DNA of 64,000 nucleotides from Gammaproteobacteria bacterium (GTDB lineage: Bacteria > Pseudomonadota > Gammaproteobacteria > Steroidobacterales > Steroidobacteraceae). The notes under the pieces are model-generated. The model was not told where the DNA came from. It ran no database searches and saw only the letters and a program-made list of their open reading frames with translations. Position 1 is the first letter of the stretch; every line of letters starts with the position of its first letter. The stretch is taken from NCBI GenBank assembly GCA_003164785.1, contig PLUE01000016.1:62001-126000 (forward strand), written 5' to 3'. Shown here piece by piece: positions 50,059 to 59,212 of the stretch. A program made the translations under genes and the position numbers.

Positions 50059-51446
50059 ACCCCACGAACGAGTCGGTCTTGGTCGTCGAGGACGATGCCG
50101 CGCTGCGCGAGGCTTTGATCGACACGCTGCGCGCGGCGGGCCTGGCGGCGATCGCCGCCTGCGATGCCGGCGAGGCGCTGCAATTGCTGGAAACGGAAGA
50201 AATCGCGTTGGTAATCTCCGACGTTCAGATGCCCGGCCTCAACGGTTACCAATTGCTGACTTCCATCAAACGGCTGCGTCCGGATCTTCCGGTGGTGTTG
50301 ATGACGGCGTATGGCACGGTGGCGCAGGCGGTCTCTGCCATGCGCGAGGGTGCCACCGATTACATCGTCAAGCCGTTCGATGCCCAGGCTCTGATCGAGA
50401 TGGCACGCCGGCAGCTGAGCGCGAGGGTGGTGCCGAACCAGATGGTCGCCGTGGACCCCGAATCGAAACGCATCATGGCGCTGGCACGCAAGATGGCGGA
50501 AACCGAGGCCACCGTGCTCATCACGGGCGAGAGCGGGACGGGCAAGGAGGTCTACGCGCGATTCGTGCGCGATGCGTCCGCCCGGGCGGACAAACCCTTC
50601 GTCGCGATCAATTGCGCTGCAATTCCGGAGAACATGCTGGAGGCGACCTTGTTCGGCTATGAAAAGGGCGCCTTCACTGGCGCCGCCGCCGCGCACGCGG
50701 GCAAGTTCGAGCAGGCGCAGGGCGGCACGTTGTTGCTCGACGAAATCTCCGAAATGGACCTGGGGCTGCAGGCGAAAATTCTGCGCGTCCTGCAGGAGCG
50801 CGAAGTGGAGCGTCTGGGCAGCACCCGCACGATCCATCTGGACGTGCGCCTCATCGCGACATCGAACCGTGACCTGCCCGAGGAGGTGCGCGCGGGACGC
50901 TTCCGCGCGGATCTCTACTATCGGCTGAACGTCATGTCCCTCAAGCTGCCGGCGCTGAGGGAGCGACGCGGCGACATCCTGCCGCTGGCGCTGCGCGCCA
51001 TTCAGGCCTGCGTTCGCGGCAGCCAGATCAGGCCGGTCCTGTCAGCGGAAGCCGAACGCAAACTGGTGCAATACGACTGGCCCGGCAATGCGCGCGAGTT
51101 GACCAACATCGTGCAGCGCGCCGCGTGGCTTGCCTCGGGCGGCCAGATCCATGCCTCCGATCTCGACACGGGCATGATCGATGTTCCCGGCAACGCGGCG
51201 GCGGCACCCATGGTCGCGTCCGCGCCCCCCGGCGCGTCGGCGGAAGAAGCCGGGTTGGGTCACGATCTGAAGGAGCGCGAGCGCGAACTGATCCTCGCCA
51301 CCCTGGCGTCCGCCAACGGCAGCCGCAAGCTCGCCGCCGAGCGTCTCGGCATCAGCCCACGGACGTTGCGGCACAAGCTGCAACAGCTCAAAGCCGCGGG
51401 TGTCAGCGTCCCGCGATTGCACGATTCACCCTTCATGACGGCGTAA
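50055..51446 (+). CDS. fleR: FleR: sigma-54-dependent response regulator
   Basis: 463 residues. Receiver domain with D56 in I-S-D-V-Q-M-P-G, T in M-T-A-Y-G and K in V-K-P-F. AAA+ domain with G-E-S-G-T-G-K-E near residue 157, G-A-F-T-G-A near 205 and T-L-L-L-D-E-I-S-E-M. Fis-type HTH at the end with L-A-A-E-R-L-G-I-S-P-R-T-L-R-H-K-L. When phosphorylated by FleS it should activate sigma-54 promoters of rod, hook and basal-body operons such as flgB. fliE follows 3 bp later. Confidence 0.93.
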   Translation: MNPTNESVLVVEDDAALREALIDTLRAAGLAAIAACDAGEALQLLETEEIALVISDVQMPGLNGYQLLTSIKRLRPDLPVVLMTAYGTVAQAVSAMREGATDYIVKPFDAQALIEMARRQLSARVVPNQMVAVDPESKRIMALARKMAETEATVLITGESGTGKEVYARFVRDASARADKPFVAINCAAIPENMLEATLFGYEKGAFTGAAAAHAGKFEQAQGGTLLLDEISEMDLGLQAKILRVLQEREVERLGSTRTIHLDVRLIATSNRDLPEEVRAGRFRADLYYRLNVMSLKLPALRERRGDILPLALRAIQACVRGSQIRPVLSAEAERKLVQYDWPGNARELTNIVQRAAWLASGGQIHASDLDTGMIDVPGNAAAAPMVASAPPGASAEEAGLGHDLKERERELILATLASANGSRKLAAERLGISPRTLRHKLQQLKAAGVSVPRLHDSPFMTA

Positions 51447-51449
51447 CCC

Positions 51450-51782
51450 ATGAGCAGCATGCAAATTCAACAAGTCCTTTCCGAGATGCGCGCGCTGCAA
51501 GCGCGGGCGTCCGGCGCGTCGGGCGAGAATGCGGCGATACCGACGTCGAGTGCGCAGCCATCCGATTTCGCGAACCTGATGAAAAGTTCGGTGGATCAAA
51601 TCTCCACCATGCAAAACCAGGCGAACGCGATGTCGGATGCCTATGAGGCCGGCGACAAGAGTGTCGACCTGACCAAGGTGATGCTCGAGGCTCAGAAGGC
51701 AGGACTGGCATTTCGGGCGATGACCGAGGTACGCAACAAGCTTCTCGATGCATACAGTCAAGTCATGAACATGTCGGTCTAA
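51450..51782 (+). CDS. fliE: FliE: hook-basal body linker
   Basis: 110 residues. It has F-A-N-L-M-K-S-S-V-D-Q-I-S near residue 50 and the conserved C-terminal L-T-K-V-M-L-E-A-Q-K-A-G-L-A-F-R-A-M-T-E with a final S-Q-V-M-N-M. It links the MS ring to the rod and is among the first proteins exported. No clear sigma-54 site is seen in the short gap after fleR, so it may be read from the fleSR promoter or from one inside fleR. Confidence 0.93.
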   Translation: MSSMQIQQVLSEMRALQARASGASGENAAIPTSSAQPSDFANLMKSSVDQISTMQNQANAMSDAYEAGDKSVDLTKVMLEAQKAGLAFRAMTEVRNKLLDAYSQVMNMSV

Positions 51783-51804
51783 CGGAAACTTGAGAGGATA
51801 ACGC

Positions 51805-53436
51805 ATGGCTGACATCGTTCCCGCCGCGCCCGCTCCGCGTGGTCTGCTCGACATCCCGGGGATCAAGCAAGTCGGCCTGTTGGCGGGCGTCGCCGCAGCC
51901 GTGGCGGCCGCCATGTGGCTCGTGCTCTGGTCACAGGGACAGAATTACACCGTGCTGTACGGACAGCTCTCGGAGCGCGAGAGCGGGCAGGTCATGGACG
52001 CTCTCACGGCGGCGGGCATCGAGTACAAACTCAATCCGTCGGGCGCCGTGTCGGTGCCGGAGACGAAGGTCCAGGAGGCGCGTATCCGGCTCGCCAGCCA
52101 GGGCCTCCCGCAAAGCGATTCGATGGGCATCGAGATGATCCAGAAGGACTCGCCGCTGGGCACGAGTTCGATGATGGAGACCGCCCGCTATCAATCGGTG
52201 CTGGAGACCGAGCTGGCGCGCACCATCATCAAGGTCCAGGGGGTGCAGAGCGCCCGCGTCCACCTGGCATTGCCGAAACCGTCGGTGTTCCTGCGCGATG
52301 CGCGCAAGGCCACCGCGTCCGTGATGCTGCAGTTGTATCCGGGGCGCCGGCTCGAGCCGGGCCAGGTCGCGGCGATCGTGCATCTGGTGGCGTCGAGCGT
52401 GCCTGAACTCGCGGCGAGCGACGTGACCTTGGTCGACCAGGCTGGGTCGTTGTTGAATTCGCCCGACGAGAATGCGGAGCAGGCGGCGAACACCCGCCAA
52501 CTCGAATACACCCGCAAGCTCGAGGAGGGGTATCAGCGGCGCATCATCGAATTGCTCGAGCCCATGATCGGCGCCGGGCGCGTGCGCGCCACGGTCACCG
52601 CAGATCTCGACTTCACCGTGACCGAGGAGACGCACGAGAACTATGATCCGCAAAAGACGGCGGTGCGCAGTGAGCAGACCAGCAAGGAGACCCGCAAGGG
52701 CGGCGACGGCGCGGAGGGCATTCCCGGGGCGCTCAGCAACCAGCCGCCGGGCACGTCGGGCGCACCTGTCGTCGCCGGCGCTCCCGCCACGCCGGGGTCG
52801 CAGACGGGCGCCGCCAGCGGACCCACGTCGGACTCGGAGCGCGCCACACGCAACTTCGAAGTGGACCGGGTTCTCTCATATACCAAGCAACCGAGCGGCG
52901 TGCTCAAACGCCTGAGTGTCGGCGTCGTGCTCGACGACTGGCAGAAGACCGCCGCGGACGGCAAGGTCACGACGATTCCGATGAGCGATACGGACATCAA
53001 GCGCTTCACGCAGCTGGTACGGGAATCGATCGGCCTCAAGGACGAGCGCGGAGACAAGCTGGACGTGCTCAATCAGGCCTTCAAATCCAGTGCGCCGCTG
53101 GCGCCGGTCGATGGCTTGCCGTTGTGGCAGACCCCCTGGGTCCTGGCGCTCGCGAAGCAGGTCGTCGGCGCAGGATTGGTGCTCGTGGTCGCGTTCCTGG
53201 TACTGCGGCCGTTGATGAAGTCGCTCACCAAGGCGCCCGCGCGCATTACGGTGAGCAACCCCGAATCCACCGATCTGGCGGGCGATCGCGTCAGTCTCTC
53301 GGGCAAGAGCGCCCCGGGAGCCATCAAGCTGGCGCCGAGTTTCGAGCAGCAAATCGCCGCGGCCAGGGCTCTCGTGGGTCAGGATCCGAAACGGGCGGCG
53401 CAAGTCGTGAAGGATTGGGTCGCTGCCGATGGCTAG
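51805..53436 (+). CDS. fliF: FliF: MS-ring protein
   Basis: 543 residues. Two membrane segments: one near residues 20-42 (V-A-A-A-V-A-A-A-M-W-L-V-L-W) and one near 448-466 (V-V-G-A-G-L-V-L-V-V-A-F-L-V-L). Between them lie the ring-building domains with Y-K-L-N-P-S-G-A-V-S-V-P, G-V-Q-S-A-R-V-H-L-A and a long low-complexity Gly/Pro/Ser loop near 310-345. The C-terminal F-E-Q-Q-I-A-A-A-R region binds FliG. It overlaps fliG by 8 bp. Confidence 0.94.
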   Translation: MADIVPAAPAPRGLLDIPGIKQVGLLAGVAAAVAAAMWLVLWSQGQNYTVLYGQLSERESGQVMDALTAAGIEYKLNPSGAVSVPETKVQEARIRLASQGLPQSDSMGIEMIQKDSPLGTSSMMETARYQSVLETELARTIIKVQGVQSARVHLALPKPSVFLRDARKATASVMLQLYPGRRLEPGQVAAIVHLVASSVPELAASDVTLVDQAGSLLNSPDENAEQAANTRQLEYTRKLEEGYQRRIIELLEPMIGAGRVRATVTADLDFTVTEETHENYDPQKTAVRSEQTSKETRKGGDGAEGIPGALSNQPPGTSGAPVVAGAPATPGSQTGAASGPTSDSERATRNFEVDRVLSYTKQPSGVLKRLSVGVVLDDWQKTAADGKVTTIPMSDTDIKRFTQLVRESIGLKDERGDKLDVLNQAFKSSAPLAPVDGLPLWQTPWVLALAKQVVGAGLVLVVAFLVLRPLMKSLTKAPARITVSNPESTDLAGDRVSLSGKSAPGAIKLAPSFEQQIAAARALVGQDPKRAAQVVKDWVAADG

Positions 53437-54439
53437 CAAGCCGGAAGATCTCGACGGGACACAGCGTGCTGCCATCCTGCTCATGAGTCTGGGTGAGCAG
53501 GACGCGGCGAACCTGCTGAAGCAGCTCGACGCCAAGGAAGTGCAAAAGCTTGGCATCGCCATGGCCGAATTGAAGGAGGTTTCCCGCGACCAGATGACCA
53601 AGGTGCTCGAGACGTTCATCGGCGTGGTCGACGGCAAGTCGGACGTTGCCTCCGGCTCGCAGGACTATGTGCGACGTGTGTTGACCCAGGCGGTGGGCAA
53701 GCAAAAAACCGATCTGCTGCTCGATCGGGTGTCCACCGGCACGACCGGCCAGGGCATCGAAGCGCTCAAGTGGATGGACGCCAAGGCGGTCGCGCAGATC
53801 ATCAGCGGTGAACATCCGCAGATTGCCGCCATCGTCCTGTCGCATCTGGAAGCGGAGCAGGCGGCCAGCGTCCTGCCGCTGTTGACGGAAGACATGCGCA
53901 CGGAGGTCTTGATGCGCATCGCCTCGTTGAACGAGGTGCCGCAATCGGCGTTGACCGAACTGGATCAGTTGGTCGAGAAGCAGGCCAACGCCACAACGCC
54001 GGTGCCGCTGCGCAAGATCGGCGGCGCGCGCACCGTGGCCAACATCCTCAATGCGATGGAGAAGGAAAAGAGCGGCGAAGAGATGGGCAAGATCGAGAAG
54101 GCGGATTCCGAGATGCACGGCCAGATCAAGGATTTGCTGTTCGTCTTCGACAACTTGCTGGACGTCGACGATCGGGGAATCCAGGCGCTGCTGCGCGAGG
54201 TTGGCTCGGATACCCTGGCGGTCGCGCTGCGCGGCGCGGAACCCGAGGTGCAGGATCGGTTGCTCAAGAACATGTCGAAGCGCGCCGCGGAGATCCTCAA
54301 GGACGACATGGAGGCACGCGGGCCGGTGAAGCTTGCGGACGTGGAAGCCGCCCAGAAGGAAATCGTCGTGATTGCCCAGCGACTCGCCGAGGAAGGAACG
54401 ATCAGTCTGGGTGGCAAGGGAGCGGCTGAGTTTGTCTAA
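53429..54439 (+). CDS. fliG: FliG: rotor/switch protein
   Basis: 336 residues, typical length. It has G-T-Q-R-A-A-I-L-L-M-S-L-G, the middle E-H-P-Q-I-A-A-I-V-L-S-H-L, and the torque helix region L-F-V-F-D-N-L-L-D-V-D-D-R-G-I-Q with the charged residues expected at the stator contact. It sits on the MS ring and transmits torque. Overlaps fliF and fliH. Confidence 0.95.
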   Translation: MASKPEDLDGTQRAAILLMSLGEQDAANLLKQLDAKEVQKLGIAMAELKEVSRDQMTKVLETFIGVVDGKSDVASGSQDYVRRVLTQAVGKQKTDLLLDRVSTGTTGQGIEALKWMDAKAVAQIISGEHPQIAAIVLSHLEAEQAASVLPLLTEDMRTEVLMRIASLNEVPQSALTELDQLVEKQANATTPVPLRKIGGARTVANILNAMEKEKSGEEMGKIEKADSEMHGQIKDLLFVFDNLLDVDDRGIQALLREVGSDTLAVALRGAEPEVQDRLLKNMSKRAAEILKDDMEARGPVKLADVEAAQKEIVVIAQRLAEEGTISLGGKGAAEFV

Positions 54440-55067
54440 AGTATTCACCAAGGAAGCCTCCGCGGATGCCGCCGTCTGGTCGGCGCCCGACATGAACGTG
54501 CCATCGACCAATCAGAAGCTGCCCACCGTGAGCGGCCTCGCCGACCTCCAGGAGGAGGCCTACAAAGAGGCGTTCGACCAGGGATTGGCCGAGGGGCGTG
54601 AAGCCGGTCGCGCCGAGGTGCGGACCCAAGCCGAGGGGCTGGCGGCCATGTTCCACGACCTCGCGAAGCCCTTCGAGGTGCTCGACGGCGAGGTGGAGCG
54701 CGAATTGTTGGCGCTTGGCATGGCGTTGGCGCGGCAGATCGTGCGGCGGGAACTGAAGACGGACCCAACCCAGATCATCGGCATCATCCGCGACGCGATC
54801 GCGGCCCTGCCCGTGGCGGCGCGCGACGTGCGCGTGCACCTGCATCCCGAGGACGCTTCGATCATGCGGCAACATCTGGCCCCGACCGAGAGCGAGCGTG
54901 CCTGGGCGATCATCGAGGATCCGGTGATGGCCCGTGGCGGCTGCCAGATCACGTCGGCGACCTCGCGCATCGACGCTCGTCTGGAGACGCGCCTCACGGC
55001 CATTCTGAGCGAGTTGATGGGCACCGAGCGAACCGCCGCCCTGTCGCGCGGTGGGAACGGCGCGTGA
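54432..55067 (+). CDS. fliH: FliH: regulator of the export ATPase
   Basis: 211 residues from a TTG at 54432-54434, with AAGGGAG nine bases upstream. It has the Y-x-x-A-F-D-Q-G-L-A-E-G-R-E-A-G-R-A-E repeats of G-x-x-x-G type, then the C-terminal vATPase-E-like domain with A-R-Q-I-V-R-R-E and V-R-V-H-L-H-P-E-D. It holds FliI at the export gate. It overlaps fliG by 8 bp and fliI by GTGA. Confidence 0.9.
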   Translation: MSKVFTKEASADAAVWSAPDMNVPSTNQKLPTVSGLADLQEEAYKEAFDQGLAEGREAGRAEVRTQAEGLAAMFHDLAKPFEVLDGEVERELLALGMALARQIVRRELKTDPTQIIGIIRDAIAALPVAARDVRVHLHPEDASIMRQHLAPTESERAWAIIEDPVMARGGCQITSATSRIDARLETRLTAILSELMGTERTAALSRGGNGA

Positions 55068-56446
55068 GTGCGGCCGGCTCGCGGCTCCGGCCGCAGAAGT
55101 GGGCCGCCGCGCTCGCCCTGGCGCGCGAGCGCATGTCCAACACCGGCGAGATCGTGGTGGAGGGCATCCTCAGCCGAATGGTGGGCATGACGCTCGAGGC
55201 AGTGGGCTGCGAGGCCGCCGTGGGCGGGCGCTGCCTGGTGGATACTGCCGAGGGCAAGCAAATCGAAGCCGAGGTCGTCGGCTTCTCGGGGGATAAACTG
55301 TTCCTCATGCCGACCGGCGACATCCGCGGAATCATGCCGGGTGCCCGCGTGATCCCCACACACAGCGTCAGCGAGGTGGCCGTCGGGGACGAATTGCTCG
55401 GACGCGTGCTGGACGGCGCCGGGCGGCCGCTCGACGGATTGGGCGAGTTGCGCTGCACCGATCGTGTCTCGCTCACCGGCGAGCCGCTGAATCCCCTGAT
55501 GCGGCGCGCAATCCGCGATCCCCTCGATGTCGGTGTGCGCTCGATCAACTCCTTGCTGACCGTCGGCGGCGGCCAGCGAATCGGCTTGTTTGCCGGTTCC
55601 GGCGTGGGCAAGTCCGTGCTGTTGGGCATGATGACGCGCTATACCAAGGCGGACGTGACGGTGGTCGGGTTGATCGGCGAACGTGGCCGGGAGGTGCAGG
55701 ACTTCGTCAGCAATACGCTGGGGCCCGACGGCATGCGCCGCGCGGTCGTGGTGGCGACGCCCGCCGACAATCCGCCGCTGATGCGGCTGCACGGCGCATG
55801 GCTCGCAACGGCGATCGCCGAATACTTTCGTGATCGCGGCATGAAGGTGTTGCTGCTGCTCGATTCGCTCACGAGATTCGCGCAGGCGCAGCGCGAAATC
55901 GCGCTTGCGATCGGCGAGCCACCGGCGACCAAGGGCTATCCACCGTCGGTATTTGCGCGGCTGCCGCAGCTGGTGGAACGCGCCGGCAACAGCGATCGAG
56001 GGGTCGGCTCGATCACCGCGTTTTACACCGTGCTGGCCGAAGGCGATGACCAGAACGATCCGATCGCCGACGCAGCACGGGCCATTCTCGATGGCCATAT
56101 CGTATTGTCGCGTCGTTTGGCGGAAAGCGGTTTATATCCCGCCATCGACATCGAAGCGTCCATCAGCCGTGCCATGCACTCGATCGCGACGCGCGATCAA
56201 ATGGACCTCGCGATCCGCTTCAAACAGGTCTATTCGAACTATCAGCAGAATCGCGATCTGATTTCCGTGGGGGCCTATCGGCGTGGCTCCGATCCGCGCG
56301 TGGATCTGGCCATCGATCAGTGGCCGAAAATGCTCGAATTTTTGCGCCAGGATATGCACACGCCGATCGGCATCGAGAAAAGTTACGCCGATCTCAAACA
56401 ACTCGTGACGCAGTTCTCGGCGCCGCCGTCCGCAACAGCCCGATAG
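55064..56446 (+). CDS. fliI: FliI: flagellar export ATPase
   Basis: 460 residues from a GTG overlapping the fliH stop. F1-like ATPase: Walker A G-L-F-A-G-S-G-V-G-K-S near residue 180, V-V-G-L-I-G-E-R-G-R-E-V, Walker B L-L-L-L-D-S-L-T-R-F-A-Q, and G-E-P-P-A-T-K-G-Y-P-P-S-V-F typical of FliI/YscN. It energises unloading of chaperones and unfolding of substrates at the type III gate. Confidence 0.95.
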   Translation: MSAAGSRLRPQKWAAALALARERMSNTGEIVVEGILSRMVGMTLEAVGCEAAVGGRCLVDTAEGKQIEAEVVGFSGDKLFLMPTGDIRGIMPGARVIPTHSVSEVAVGDELLGRVLDGAGRPLDGLGELRCTDRVSLTGEPLNPLMRRAIRDPLDVGVRSINSLLTVGGGQRIGLFAGSGVGKSVLLGMMTRYTKADVTVVGLIGERGREVQDFVSNTLGPDGMRRAVVVATPADNPPLMRLHGAWLATAIAEYFRDRGMKVLLLLDSLTRFAQAQREIALAIGEPPATKGYPPSVFARLPQLVERAGNSDRGVGSITAFYTVLAEGDDQNDPIADAARAILDGHIVLSRRLAESGLYPAIDIEASISRAMHSIATRDQMDLAIRFKQVYSNYQQNRDLISVGAYRRGSDPRVDLAIDQWPKMLEFLRQDMHTPIGIEKSYADLKQLVTQFSAPPSATAR

Positions 56447-56456
56447 CAGGCCGCGC

Positions 56457-56912
56457 ATGATGAAATCGAAACGGTTCGAGCCGATCCAGGAAATCGTCGC
56501 CAGTTCGGCGAAGGACCTGAGCCGCGCGATGGCGGAGGCCGGCCGACGGGTCGCAGACCTCGAGCGCCAGCTGCAACAGCTGACGGCTTATCGCGACGAG
56601 TATGTGCGCAATTCCACACAAGCCACCGGCAGCTTCGATGCGGTCAGACTGCAGAACTACCGCTCGTTCCTCGATCGACTGGGGGAGGCGATGCGGCAGC
56701 ATCTCGTGAACATCGACGCGGCACGCGCCGACTACGAGAAGAAGCGCGTGCTGTGGAGCGAGAAGCGAATCGAGGCCGAGTCCTTGGGTCGCGTGATCGA
56801 CCGTTTTCGCAAAGAGGAACAGCAGCAGGCCGATCAGCGTGAACAACGGGAAGGCGACGATGCTGCCATGCGGATTTCCTTGAGCACGCAGGGCGACCGC
56901 AAACCGTATTGA
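56457..56912 (+). CDS. fliJ: FliJ: flagellar export chaperone
   Basis: 151 residues, a long antiparallel coiled coil (A-G-R-R-V-A-D-L-E-R-Q-L-Q-Q-L and N-I-D-A-A-R-A-D-Y-E-K-K-R-V-L-W). Position after fliI, size and charge pattern fit FliJ, the stalk-like partner of FliI and FlhA. It is the last recognisable flagellar export gene of this run; fliK does not follow. Confidence 0.9.
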   Translation: MMKSKRFEPIQEIVASSAKDLSRAMAEAGRRVADLERQLQQLTAYRDEYVRNSTQATGSFDAVRLQNYRSFLDRLGEAMRQHLVNIDAARADYEKKRVLWSEKRIEAESLGRVIDRFRKEEQQQADQREQREGDDAAMRISLSTQGDRKPY

Positions 56913-56978
56913 GAATGCCGCTCCCCAGAGGGAAACCCTTATCGCACTGCGGCAAATGCCGGCAATGGCTGCAGCGCA

Positions 56979-57563
56979 ATGAATGATAATCTCAGCAAGA
57001 AAAGCCGATGGGCCGGGCACAGGTCGATCGCCAGGTACTGCTTTGCGTGGCGCGGTTTCGCAGGGGAAGGCAGGTCGCGCGCGGGGAAATTTTTGAGAAA
57101 GGTACAGCTCCGCGAAGCCGGAGTCGTGCGGAAATTGGTTCGACGGCAGTTCAAAGCCAACGCAGAATCCCGCTATCAGCATCGCTTGCATTGTGTCTTC
57201 CTCGTCGCAGTGGGTCATTCCTGCCGGTCCGTGGGCCGGCTGTTCGGCGACGATCCGACCAGCGTGCGCCGATGGGTCGTGCAATTCAACGTCGACGGAC
57301 CCGATGCTTTGCGGGAGCGAAATCGGCCGGGCAGACCCGACGGCGTCGATACATCCAAGCTTCGAAAGCTGCGCTCGGAGCTGGCTGCTTCGCCGCGGGC
57401 CTTCGGTTGGGATGCGGATGCCTGGACCGGCGGACTTCTGTCCCGGCATCTTCAATCGGTGCATGGGGTCGAACTCGGTCTGAGACAGAGCCAGCGGTTG
57501 TTGTTGAAGGTGTTGCGATCGAATCAGCCCCACTCGCGCTCCGGAAGCGAGTCGTCCGGATAG
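56979..57563 (+). CDS. Orphan IS630-like helix-turn-helix protein
   Basis: 194 residues, strongly basic. The part from residue 65 has H-R-L-H-C-V-F-L-V-A-V-G-H-S-C-R-S-V-G-R-L-F-G, S-V-R-R-W-V-V-Q-F and G-R-P-D-G-V-D-T-S-K-L, then a second helical region with G-V-E-L-G-L-R-Q-S-Q-R-L-L. This is the two-part HTH found at the start of IS630-type transposases, but no DDE catalytic domain follows and I see no flanking inverted repeats. It is either a transposase remnant or a stand-alone DNA-binding protein. It lies 66 bp after fliJ on the same strand. Confidence 0.6.
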   Translation: MNDNLSKKSRWAGHRSIARYCFAWRGFAGEGRSRAGKFLRKVQLREAGVVRKLVRRQFKANAESRYQHRLHCVFLVAVGHSCRSVGRLFGDDPTSVRRWVVQFNVDGPDALRERNRPGRPDGVDTSKLRKLRSELAASPRAFGWDADAWTGGLLSRHLQSVHGVELGLRQSQRLLLKVLRSNQPHSRSGSESSG

Positions 57564-57609
57564 GCCCGCCGATTTTGAGTTTGTAGGTGGCCGGAGTAGC
57601 CTAGCGTGC

Positions 57610-59202
57610 ATGCAGAAGGCCAACGCGCGGTCGCCGCGGCGATTAAAACCATCACTGAAAATAAAGGCATATGCAAGTTCCGACCACGTCTATTTGGCGT
57701 GGACTTCCTCCTCCCTGATTCCGGCCTGCCTCGGTTTCGCCTTGTTCCGCAAGCGAAAGGGCGCCTCCCCGCAGGCGGTCGAGACCTTCGTCGGGCCGGC
57801 CGATGGGTCCAACGTGTCGCTCGGCGTATATCGTCCCAGCACCGAATGGCCGATTCAGAAATTCATGTGGCCGGATTTTCTCGCGCCACGGGAGGCATCA
57901 GTCCGCTACCAGGTCGTCCCCATGTGCGGCAGCGGCTTCGCCGACATGCGGCCGATGCACCATTGGGCGAGCGACTGGAGCGACGCCGTTTGTCTGTCGC
58001 ACGACGAGGCACGGCCGACCCGCGTATTCTTCAATCGCGGTGCCACGCTCACTCAATGGGACGCGCATCAGATGCGGGGGCTCAAAGGTGACGCGCTTCG
58101 TTCGACGATTGAGCAGACCAACCGTGCGAAGAACAAGATCCGCGACTTCCTCGGCGGCCGCCTCAAGGCGGGACTCCTCGCTCAACTGCGGCGTGCGCAA
58201 AAATCCGGTGCGCATGTTTACGTCTCGACCGGCGAGCTTCGCGATCCTGAGATCCTGCCGGCACTGGCCGAATACGGCGAGCGGGCCCACATATCCTCAC
58301 GGAATGGCGGATGGTTGCACAAGTCCGTCATCGTCTTCACGGAACCGGACGAGCCCGACAATCCAGTGTCGGTATGGCTGCAGAGCGGTGATCTGACGTC
58401 GCACGGCATATGCTGCCAGTCCAATCATGCGTTGTTCATCGACGATCCCAGGCCTGCGCGCCGCTTCCTCGATGAATGGCGCGGCACGTCCGAGCTGAAG
58501 TCGCATGCACGGGACTCGCAAAGGCGCACGGCCGAGCGCGCCATCGACAATGCCCAGGAGGGCATTCTCTTCCTGGCGTCGGGCGTGACGAACCCCTGGC
58601 CGTTGTTCGAGCGGCTGTTCAAGGTGATGCGCGACCCGGCAGGCGCCGATCTGCTGGTTCACGGGCTGTTGCATCGGACCGCCCGACGAAATTTACCGCC
58701 GAGCGTGACCTTCGTGCACCGAAACCATCGGTCGTCCGCGGCGTCGGTCGATGTCATGGTTCCCGCCGTCGTGCCCATGACGCCCGGCATGGGGAAGCAA
58801 CAGAGCGACGCCGCGCTCTCCGTCAACGAATGGGCGTCATCGGTCCGACGGTATGCCGAGCGGCGGGCCGAGGGCGTTTCAGGGTTGCTGCCGCGGAGCA
58901 ATGTGTTGCTGGTGGACCCGTTCGGGAAGCATCCCGCCATCATCATCGGTGGATGGGGCGGTGCCCGAGCCGGCGGGCAATCCGATCAGCCGTTCACCCT
59001 CGACAACGACGCCGCCACGGCCCGCCAATACGCGGTTTACATCATGATGATCTACAACCAATACCGTTGGCGGTTTCAGCAAATCGAAGCGGCCAAGAAG
59101 GGAAGAACCATCGGCGGCTGGAATGGCTTGATGGCGCCGTGGCATGGGCAGGCTTCCTATCGGCGCGGCGGCAGAAAAGTCGAGCTTTCATTCTGGACGT
59201 GA
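57610..59202 (+). CDS. Phospholipase-D-like protein with damaged HKD motifs
   Basis: 530 residues. An N-terminal beta-rich domain (Y-L-A-W, C-L-G-F-A-L-F-R-K, V-R-Y-Q-V-V-P-M) precedes a double PLD-fold region; R-V-F-F-N-R-G-A-T-L-T-Q at residues about 140-150 begins it. In the first active site the H-x-K-x4-D position reads L236-H237-K238-x4-F243. In the second it reads R429-S430-N431-x4-D436, although N-D-x-A-T-A-x-x-Y-A-V and Y-R-W-R-F after it are well kept. Both sites thus look unable to form the usual phospho-histidine. No signal peptide. The role is unknown; the place is where fliK often sits. Confidence 0.65.
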   Translation: MQKANARSPRRLKPSLKIKAYASSDHVYLAWTSSSLIPACLGFALFRKRKGASPQAVETFVGPADGSNVSLGVYRPSTEWPIQKFMWPDFLAPREASVRYQVVPMCGSGFADMRPMHHWASDWSDAVCLSHDEARPTRVFFNRGATLTQWDAHQMRGLKGDALRSTIEQTNRAKNKIRDFLGGRLKAGLLAQLRRAQKSGAHVYVSTGELRDPEILPALAEYGERAHISSRNGGWLHKSVIVFTEPDEPDNPVSVWLQSGDLTSHGICCQSNHALFIDDPRPARRFLDEWRGTSELKSHARDSQRRTAERAIDNAQEGILFLASGVTNPWPLFERLFKVMRDPAGADLLVHGLLHRTARRNLPPSVTFVHRNHRSSAASVDVMVPAVVPMTPGMGKQQSDAALSVNEWASSVRRYAERRAEGVSGLLPRSNVLLVDPFGKHPAIIIGGWGGARAGGQSDQPFTLDNDAATARQYAVYIMMIYNQYRWRFQQIEAAKKGRTIGGWNGLMAPWHGQASYRRGGRKVELSFWT

Positions 59203-59212
59203 CGCGTGCTCG

